Positions 59,280 through 64,000 of a stretch of 64,000 bases of DNA are shown here, in pieces. The notes under the pieces are model-generated. The model worked only from the letters and a program-made list of their open reading frames with translations, did no database searches and had not been told where the DNA came from. The first letter of the stretch is position 1; the number at the start of each line of letters is the position of its first letter. Both the position numbers and the translations under genes were made by a program. This DNA comes from Bradyrhizobium hereditatis. GTDB lineage: Bacteria > Pseudomonadota > Alphaproteobacteria > Rhizobiales > Xanthobacteraceae. Location of the stretch: NCBI RefSeq assembly GCF_020329435.1, contig NZ_JAGKJK010000023.1:31677-95676 (forward strand), read 5' to 3'.

Positions 59280-61049
59280 ATGAGATCCAGGTTCAACACC
59301 GTGACATCCTTCGGACGTGTGATTTCCGTGCGCGGCTCTCTCGCCCGAGTCGGACTTCTGGCAGCGGGCCAGAAGATGCCCGCCTCCGAACTGCGCGCCA
59401 CCGTTGGCCGCTTCATCAGTATCCGCTGTGGGACGACCACCACGATTGTTGCGATGATCACCGAGGTGTCTTGCGAGGAACTGCCGAGCTCCGATGAATA
59501 CATCGCGACCGCTTCGGTCGACCTGCTCGGCGAGATTTTCGGCGGGGACCGCCCGAAGTTTCAGCGCGGCGTGACCAACTATCCGACCATCGGCGACGCC
59601 GTCGACCTCATCACCGCCCAGGACCTGCGCACCGTCTATGCGCCGAGCGGTTCGGATCAGATCAATGTCGGCAATCTGCAGCAGGACCGTTCCGTCATCG
59701 CCTATGTCGACGTCGAGGAAATGCTGTCCAAGCACTTCGCGGTGCTCGGTTCCACCGGCGTCGGCAAATCGACCAGCGTATCGCTGCTGCTCAACGAGAT
59801 TCTGAAGGCGCGGCCGAACCTGCGGGTTTTCCTGCTCGACGTCCACAACGAATATGGCCGCTGTTTCGGCGACCGCGCGCTGGTGCTCAACCCGCGTAAC
59901 CTGAAACTGCCGTTCTGGCTGTTCAATTTCGAAGAGATCGTCGACGTGCTGTTTGGCGGCCGGCCCGGCGTGCCCGAGGAACTTGATATTCTCGCCGAAA
60001 TCATCCCGATGGCGAAGGGCATCTATACGCAGTATCAGAACTCTGACCGGCTCGGGCTCAAGCGCATCGACCCGAAGGCCGGCGGCTACACGGTGGATAC
60101 GCCGGTGCCGTACCGGCTGGTCGATCTCATCTCGCTGATCGACGAGCGGATGGGCAAGCTGGAGAACCGCTCCTCGCGCATCATTTATCACAAGCTGATT
60201 TCGCGCATCGAGACCGTGCGCAACGATCCGCGCTACGCCTTCATGTTCGACAACGCCAATGTCGGCGGCGACACGATGGCGGAAGTCATCAGCCATCTGT
60301 TCCGCCTGCCGGCCAACGGCCGGCCGATGACCATCATGCAACTCGCCGGATTCCCCGCAGAAGTCGTCGATTCCGTGGTGTCGGTGCTGTGCCGCATGGC
60401 GTTCGATTTCGGCCTGTGGAGTGACGGCGTCTCGCCATTGCTGTTCGTCTGCGAGGAAGCGCACCGCTATGCCTCGGCCGACCGCAATATCGGTTTCGGC
60501 CCGACCCGCAAGGCGGTATCGCGCATCGCCAAGGAGGGCCGCAAATACGGTGTCTTTCTCGGCCTCGTCACCCAGCGTCCGGCCGAACTCGACGCCACCA
60601 TCATTTCCCAGTGCAACACGCTGTTTGCAATGCGCCTTGCCAACGACCGCGACCAGGCGTTGTTGCGTTCGGCGGTCTCAGACGCTGCCGCCAACCTGTT
60701 GTCGTTCGTGCCTTCGCTCGGCACCCGCGAGGTGCTGGCCTTCGGCGAAGGGGTGGCGCTGCCGACGCGCCTGCGCTTCAAGGAGGTTCCGGTTCACCAA
60801 CTGCCCCGCAGCGAAGCTACCATCGCATCCGTGCCGTCGGTCGCGGCCGGCCATGACATGCATTTCGTTTCCGCCGTGCTGGACCGCTGGCGCGGCGCCA
60901 CGTCCAACCGTGACGTGCCGAACGATCCCTCGATCGGCGGCGATCGACCCACCGCCCGCATCATGACTCCGGTGGAGGCGCCGATGCTGCAGCCCTCGAT
61001 GGGACTCGATCCCGACCGCTTCTCGCTCTTGAAGAAGCCGCTGCGCTAA
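59280..61049 (+). CDS. HerA-like ATPase (DUF87 family)
   Basis: 589 residues. A small N-terminal beta-barrel HAS-type domain (about 8-90, FGRVISVRGSLARVGLLAAG) precedes a RecA-like ATPase core. Walker A is GSTGVGKST (157-165), the following strand has RVFLLDVHNEYGR, and Walker B is LLFVCEEAHRYAS. The sensor region includes LGLVTQRPAELDATIISQC, and Arg-finger candidates follow. HerA proteins form hexameric DNA translocases with the nuclease NurA in archaea, or with other partners (SIR2, DUF4297) in bacterial defence. No nuclease gene is adjacent here, so a housekeeping or stand-alone role is likely. Confidence 0.9.
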   Translation: MRSRFNTVTSFGRVISVRGSLARVGLLAAGQKMPASELRATVGRFISIRCGTTTTIVAMITEVSCEELPSSDEYIATASVDLLGEIFGGDRPKFQRGVTNYPTIGDAVDLITAQDLRTVYAPSGSDQINVGNLQQDRSVIAYVDVEEMLSKHFAVLGSTGVGKSTSVSLLLNEILKARPNLRVFLLDVHNEYGRCFGDRALVLNPRNLKLPFWLFNFEEIVDVLFGGRPGVPEELDILAEIIPMAKGIYTQYQNSDRLGLKRIDPKAGGYTVDTPVPYRLVDLISLIDERMGKLENRSSRIIYHKLISRIETVRNDPRYAFMFDNANVGGDTMAEVISHLFRLPANGRPMTIMQLAGFPAEVVDSVVSVLCRMAFDFGLWSDGVSPLLFVCEEAHRYASADRNIGFGPTRKAVSRIAKEGRKYGVFLGLVTQRPAELDATIISQCNTLFAMRLANDRDQALLRSAVSDAAANLLSFVPSLGTREVLAFGEGVALPTRLRFKEVPVHQLPRSEATIASVPSVAAGHDMHFVSAVLDRWRGATSNRDVPNDPSIGGDRPTARIMTPVEAPMLQPSMGLDPDRFSLLKKPLR

Positions 61050-61158
61050 GGCGGCACGGGTTCGCACAAATTCTTCGCGCGAGCCGGTACCCACTTCGCC
61101 ATAATAGGATGTATGGTTTCGGCAACGCCGCCACGCGGCCTTTAGCCGGAACCCTTTC

Positions 61159-61743
61159 ATGACCAAGCCTGCCATCAGCCGATTTCAGCCGCCCGCCATC
61201 GACAAGCTGCCGGAGGATATCCGCACCCGGATTCTCGCGGTGCAGGAAAAATCCGGCTTCGTGCCGAACGTCTTTCTGACTTTGGCTTACCGGCCTGACG
61301 AGTTTCGCGCCTTCTTTGCCTATCACGACGCGCTGATGGAGAAGGACGGCGGCCTGACCAAGGCCGAGCGCGAGATGATCGTGGTGGCGACGTCGGCCGC
61401 CAACCAGTGCCAATACTGCGTGATCGCCCATGGCGCGATCCTGCGCATCCGGGCCAAGAACCCGCAGATCGCCGATCAGATCGCTGTCAACTACCGCAAG
61501 GCCGACATCACGCCGCGGCAGCGCGCCATGCTCGACTTCGCCATGAAGGTCAGCCAAGCGGCGAATGAGGTCTCGGAAGCCGATCTGGCTGACATGGCCG
61601 GCCACGGCTTTTCCGATGACGACATCTGGGACATCACGGCGATCGCGGCCTTTTTCGCGCTGTCGAACCGGCTCGCCAATGTCACCGCGATGCGCCCGAA
61701 CGACGAGTTCTACATGATGGGCCGGCTGCCCAAGCAAGGTTGA
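61159..61743 (+). CDS. AhpD-like/carboxymuconolactone decarboxylase family peroxidase-related enzyme
   Basis: 194 residues. The AhpD fold motif CxxC is Cys84-Cys87 with His91 (NQCQYCVIAHG). It is preceded by the family's LTKAEREMIVVATSAAN helix, and the C-terminal part contains WDITAIAAFFALSNRLAN. Members of this branch are described as peroxidase-related enzymes, presumed to reduce peroxides with the Cys pair. It follows the ATPase gene by 110 bases and precedes the MgtC gene by 21. Physiological reductant and substrate are unknown. Confidence 0.9.
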   Translation: MTKPAISRFQPPAIDKLPEDIRTRILAVQEKSGFVPNVFLTLAYRPDEFRAFFAYHDALMEKDGGLTKAEREMIVVATSAANQCQYCVIAHGAILRIRAKNPQIADQIAVNYRKADITPRQRAMLDFAMKVSQAANEVSEADLADMAGHGFSDDDIWDITAIAAFFALSNRLANVTAMRPNDEFYMMGRLPKQG

Positions 61744-61764
61744 ACCGGCCGGGAGGCTGTCGCG

Positions 61765-62259
61765 TTGCTGGATTGGACCGAAATCATACTGCGTCTCGGT
61801 GTCGCCACGCTGGCCGGCGCCCTGATCGGTCTCAACCGCGATCTGCACGGCAAGCCGATCGGGCTGAAGACGCTGGGGCTGGTTAGCCTTGCGACGGCCA
61901 TGATGCTGGTGCCGGTCCATTCCGACGAAACCAGGATCGTGTCGGATGCCGGCAGCCGGGTGGTGCAGGGAATCCTGACCGGGATCGGTTTCCTTGGCGC
62001 CGGCGTCATTGTCCACGCGGGAAGGCATTTCAGGGTTCGCGGGCTCACCAGCGCCGCCTGCACTTGGCTGGCGGCCTGCATTGGAATTGTCTGCGGCCTC
62101 GGACAATGGCGACTGGTCACCGTCGCATTGATCATCACCTTCGCGATCCTGATCATTGGCGGCCGAACGGAAGGCTGGCTGCACAAGAAGCTTGGCGGCG
62201 AGGACGAGCCCCCGCTGCAACCTCCTCCCGCCGCTTCGTCGGACAATCAACTGACGTAG
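61765..62259 (+). CDS. MgtC/SapB family membrane protein
   Basis: 164 residues from a TTG start (LLDWTEI read as MLDWTEI), eight bases after GGGAGG. Four to five hydrophobic helices with the family elements LAGALIGLNRDLHGKPIGLKT and GILTGIGFLGAGVIVH, then a TSAACTWLAACIGIVCGLG helix. It ends in a short Pro-rich cytoplasmic tail, without the ACT-like domain of virulence MgtC. The family influences Mg2+ homeostasis or membrane potential. It may be co-transcribed with the preceding AhpD-like gene. Confidence 0.9.
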   Translation: MLDWTEIILRLGVATLAGALIGLNRDLHGKPIGLKTLGLVSLATAMMLVPVHSDETRIVSDAGSRVVQGILTGIGFLGAGVIVHAGRHFRVRGLTSAACTWLAACIGIVCGLGQWRLVTVALIITFAILIIGGRTEGWLHKKLGGEDEPPLQPPPAASSDNQLT

Positions 62260-62268
62260 CACCGTCAT

Positions 62269-62886
62269 CTAATCCGGTCCGCACCACCCCGGCAGATAAA
62301 CCGCGTCCTTGCTCTTCGCACAGTCGAGCGCCTGCTCCATTGCTCTGGAGAAATCCTCCTCCACGCTTTTGCGGGAGATTTTCCGGCGCAGGAAATCCGC
62401 CCACAGGAATTCGCTGAACGGGGTGACGTCCTTTGCAAAACCGCCGACGCGGCGCAATTCCCCGGCAAGGCTGCGGAACGGATCATCCTCAAGCCCGGAC
62501 ACCGATTTCGGAAGATCCCTGTAGTGCCGGCGCTCGCCTTTGGCGTCGTACGGATAGGCCCATCGCTTGTGATCCATCACGGTCCAGAACGCGTCGCGTT
62601 CGATCATGGTGAGATCGCCGATGACGGTCACCAGGACATGCTCGACGCCCTCATCATGCAACGCACGCGCCAGATGATGATGGTCGACGACGTAATGGTG
62701 CTCGTCCGGGCCAAGCACGACGGGGATCATGTGCTTGCCGAGCAGTTCGGCACGTTTCTTGTCGGACTTATGCTCCCGCCAGCGCTTGCGCTTTTCATTC
62801 ACCTCCCGCATGCCGACCGTCATCTGGGTCGGACGCAATGACAGGATCGGGATCGGTTTGAGGATTGGGTCGCGCGTATTGGCCAT
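62269..62886 (-). CDS. ParB-like nuclease-domain protein (ParBc_2 family)
   Basis: 205 residues. The ParB/sulfiredoxin-like core is seen in LRPTQMTVGMREVNEKRKRW, then IPVVLGPDEHHYVVDHHHLARALHDEG, which gives the family's DGHH-like active patch as DHHH. The C-terminal half has a RWAYPYDAKGERRHYRDLP segment typical of the stand-alone ParBc_2 proteins. There is no HTH, so it is not a chromosome-partition ParB. Relatives are conserved proteins of unknown role. It is convergent with the MgtC gene, ten bases apart. Confidence 0.87.
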   Translation of the reverse strand: MANTRDPILKPIPILSLRPTQMTVGMREVNEKRKRWREHKSDKKRAELLGKHMIPVVLGPDEHHYVVDHHHLARALHDEGVEHVLVTVIGDLTMIERDAFWTVMDHKRWAYPYDAKGERRHYRDLPKSVSGLEDDPFRSLAGELRRVGGFAKDVTPFSEFLWADFLRRKISRKSVEEDFSRAMEQALDCAKSKDAVYLPGWCGPD

Positions 62887-63148
62887 GGCTTGCCCCCTCT
62901 ACGTCAATCTTCATGCTCTAACCGGCAAAATTTGCCCCACTGATTCACTATGCCGTGATGGTGCGTTCCCTCGAACGGTCCGCACGCAGCCATGCCGCGA
63001 TCGCCTGGAAGGCGGCCGTCCTCTGATCGACGACGGCAGGTTCCAGCAGACATTGCGGCGATGGATGGCTGCCACGCCGAAACATTTCATGTCGAAAGTG
63101 CCGCCGCCGTGCTAAGAATGGCGCAGGAATTCTCGCGGACCGGTAGCA

Positions 63149-63526
63149 GTGAAAACCGAGCGGCCCATTATCTCTGATGATGAGCACGTTGTGCTCAAGT
63201 TTCGGCCGCGCACCTCTGCCCATCCGCCCACAAAGCGAGAAGAGTCCGGTCGGGCCAGAACAACTGACAAGACGACAACTGCCAAAACGTCGTCCGGGAC
63301 CACGCCTGCGGCCAACGATCTGTCCCGCTACGAGCAGCCGCACGACGAGGGTGATGATTTCCGTCATCGTATGCTCGCCAATGTCGCAGCCTTTGCCTTT
63401 ACGGTGGCGCTGACCGCGATCGGCATCTGGCTTGCCGTGAGCATCGCCGATCTCCGCAAGACCCAGGACTGCGTCCTGATGGGCCGCCGCGACTGCGCGC
63501 AGGTTGCGGTGACGCCGCCGGGGTAG
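63149..63526 (+). CDS. small single-pass membrane protein
   Basis: 125 residues from a GTG start. The first 70 residues are polar and Thr/Lys/Arg-rich (TKREESGRARTTDKTTTAKT). One hydrophobic helix follows (MLANVAAFAFTVALTAIGIW) and a short tail with two Cys (TQDCVLMGRRDCAQ) that would face the periplasm if the N-terminus is cytoplasmic. I do not recognise a named family; similar small proteins appear as conserved hypotheticals in Bradyrhizobium. Nothing nearby suggests a role. Confidence 0.7.
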   Translation: MKTERPIISDDEHVVLKFRPRTSAHPPTKREESGRARTTDKTTTAKTSSGTTPAANDLSRYEQPHDEGDDFRHRMLANVAAFAFTVALTAIGIWLAVSIADLRKTQDCVLMGRRDCAQVAVTPPG

Positions 63527-63569
63527 GCCGCCGCTCGATTCAATTTCAAACAGCGTGCGGACGGATCCC

Positions 63570-63625
63570 CGTCATTGCGAGCCAACGGGTCGCGCGAATG
63601 CGCGCCCCGTTGGCTCGCAATGACG
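63570..63625. repeat. palindromic intergenic repeat (GTCATTGCGAG type)
   Basis: Perfect 20-bp arms: 63570-63589 (cgtcattgcgagccaacggg) and 63606-63625 (cccgttggctcgcaatgacg), with a further gcgcg/cgcgc pairing in the centre. The outer twelve bases match the element at 15799. It lies 43 bases after the small membrane-protein gene and could also terminate transcription. Confidence 0.85.
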
Positions 63626-63651
63626 CGGCAACAGCAACCCAACACTCGATC

Positions 63652-63754
63652 GTCATCCCCCGCGCATGCGGGGGATCCAGTACGCCGCGGCTCATCGGTT
63701 CAATCACTGCTGCCTCTGGAATACTGGATCGTCCGCCTTCGCGGACGATGACAG
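63652..63754. repeat. about 100-bp palindromic repeat, copy 3 of 3
   Basis: The ends gtcatcccccgcgcatgcgg and ccgccttcgcggacgatgac frame inner arms atccagta and tactggat, as in the copies at 33858 and 44650. It directly follows the other palindrome and precedes the right-edge element, so three repeats are stacked here. Confidence 0.85.
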
Positions 63755-63759
63755 GTGAA

Positions 63760-64000
63760 TGTGTGCCGGCGTTCTCGCGACGCGACTTGCGTCCGAGCTT
63801 TGCCAAGAAAACTTGTCTCCCCAACGAGAGGGAGCAGGGAATGCCGGGTGCACGCTGCACCCGCGGTCTCGTGTGCAATATGCGCAAAGCAAAACGCACA
63901 CGAGCATACAGGTACAGCCGAAGCACTCCGGCATTCCCTGCGCAATGGTTTGACGGCTTATGCCGCGATCTCCCCGGAGCCGAATTCCTCTGGCCTCCGT
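63760..64000. repeat. right-edge dispersed repeat (spurious-ORF type), cut by window edge
   Basis: The stretch contains ttgcgtccgagctttgccaa, gggagcagggaatgccgggt, a gtgtgcaatatgcg block and ctccggcattccctgcgcaa. I recall this series as a long dispersed element of Bradyrhizobium genomes, whose translation (for example the phrase REGAGNAGCTLHPRSRVQ) is often misannotated as a protein. The segment agggaatgccggg (63836-63848) is inverted near 63930 (ccggcattccct), giving a long hairpin. No real gene is supported. Confidence 0.6.

Noticed and set aside
58848..60464. 5' extension of the GGDEF-EAL frame to 60464
   Set aside because: The extra 500-odd codons are antisense to the HerA-like ATPase and show no domain; the GTG at 58847 fits the membrane helices and PAS limits.
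33858..63754. The three 100-bp palindromes as insertion sequences or a CRISPR array
   Set aside because: They are isolated, have no transposase gene or regular spacers, and are internally palindromic, so they are REP-like elements.
63759..63953. 64-codon protein at the right edge
   Set aside because: It is the usual false translation of a dispersed repeat; no ribosome site or conserved fold.

Overview
The window looks like chromosomal DNA from an alphaproteobacterium of the Bradyrhizobium / Nitrobacteraceae type. The evidence is high GC with GC-rich third positions, many TTG and GTG starts, dense ATGA-coupled operons, and families of short palindromic intergenic repeats that I associate with Bradyrhizobium genomes. 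This placement is inference; there is no rRNA or other phylogenetic marker. The content is mostly accessory catabolism: about 56 intact protein genes, one decayed gene, one tRNA, and three complete or near-complete solute-import systems.

Layout. 1-5252: a minus-strand CoA-linked group (thiolase-like protein cut by the left edge, acyl-CoA dehydrogenase, CaiB-type CoA transferase, true thiolase). 5309-17405: a sugar-acid module. ABC importer genes, a DenD-like dehydrogenase, KDG kinase and KDPG aldolase run leftward. A LacI regulator, an IlvD/Edd-type dehydratase and two SDRs run rightward. Two matching GGTAGCGCT operator-like sites suggest a regulon that turns a sugar or aldonate into 2-keto-3-deoxy acid, then KDPG, then pyruvate. 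17413-19008: GFA protein, M50 protease, small membrane protein. 19045-26134: AraC regulator divergent from a complete Liv-type ABC operon ending in an aldehyde dehydrogenase. 26131-29050: TonB-ExbD-ExbB behind a wrecked PiuC-type hydroxylase gene. 29452-33758: RND efflux pair. 34228-34301: tRNA-Gln(CUG).

34498-42164: a second sugar module (LacD-like aldolase, YihV-like PfkB kinase, zinc alcohol dehydrogenase, ABC permeases and binding protein, SDR, divergent DeoR regulator). It has no ATPase of its own. 42244-50802: an aromatic lower-pathway cluster (P450, type I extradiol dioxygenase, 4,5-dihydroxyphthalate decarboxylase-like protein, CHA aldolase LigK/GalC, OMA hydratase GalB, PDC lactonase LigI, two TctC/Bug binding proteins, TetR regulator with a clear palindromic operator). 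It resembles the end of gallate or protocatechuate meta-cleavage, but no LigAB-type dioxygenase is present.

51054-55515 is the most unusual part. A 799-residue protein joins a CHAT (caspase-like) fold whose two catalytic positions look substituted to a transglutaminase-like Cys-His domain. It is translationally coupled to an alpha/beta hydrolase and meets, tail to tail, a small HEFAH zincin-like gene. This is my main candidate for an undescribed system. 55599-63526 holds an MFS exporter, a PAS-GGDEF-EAL protein, a HerA-like ATPase, an AhpD-like enzyme, MgtC/SapB, a ParB-like protein and a small membrane protein. The last 470 bases are repeats.
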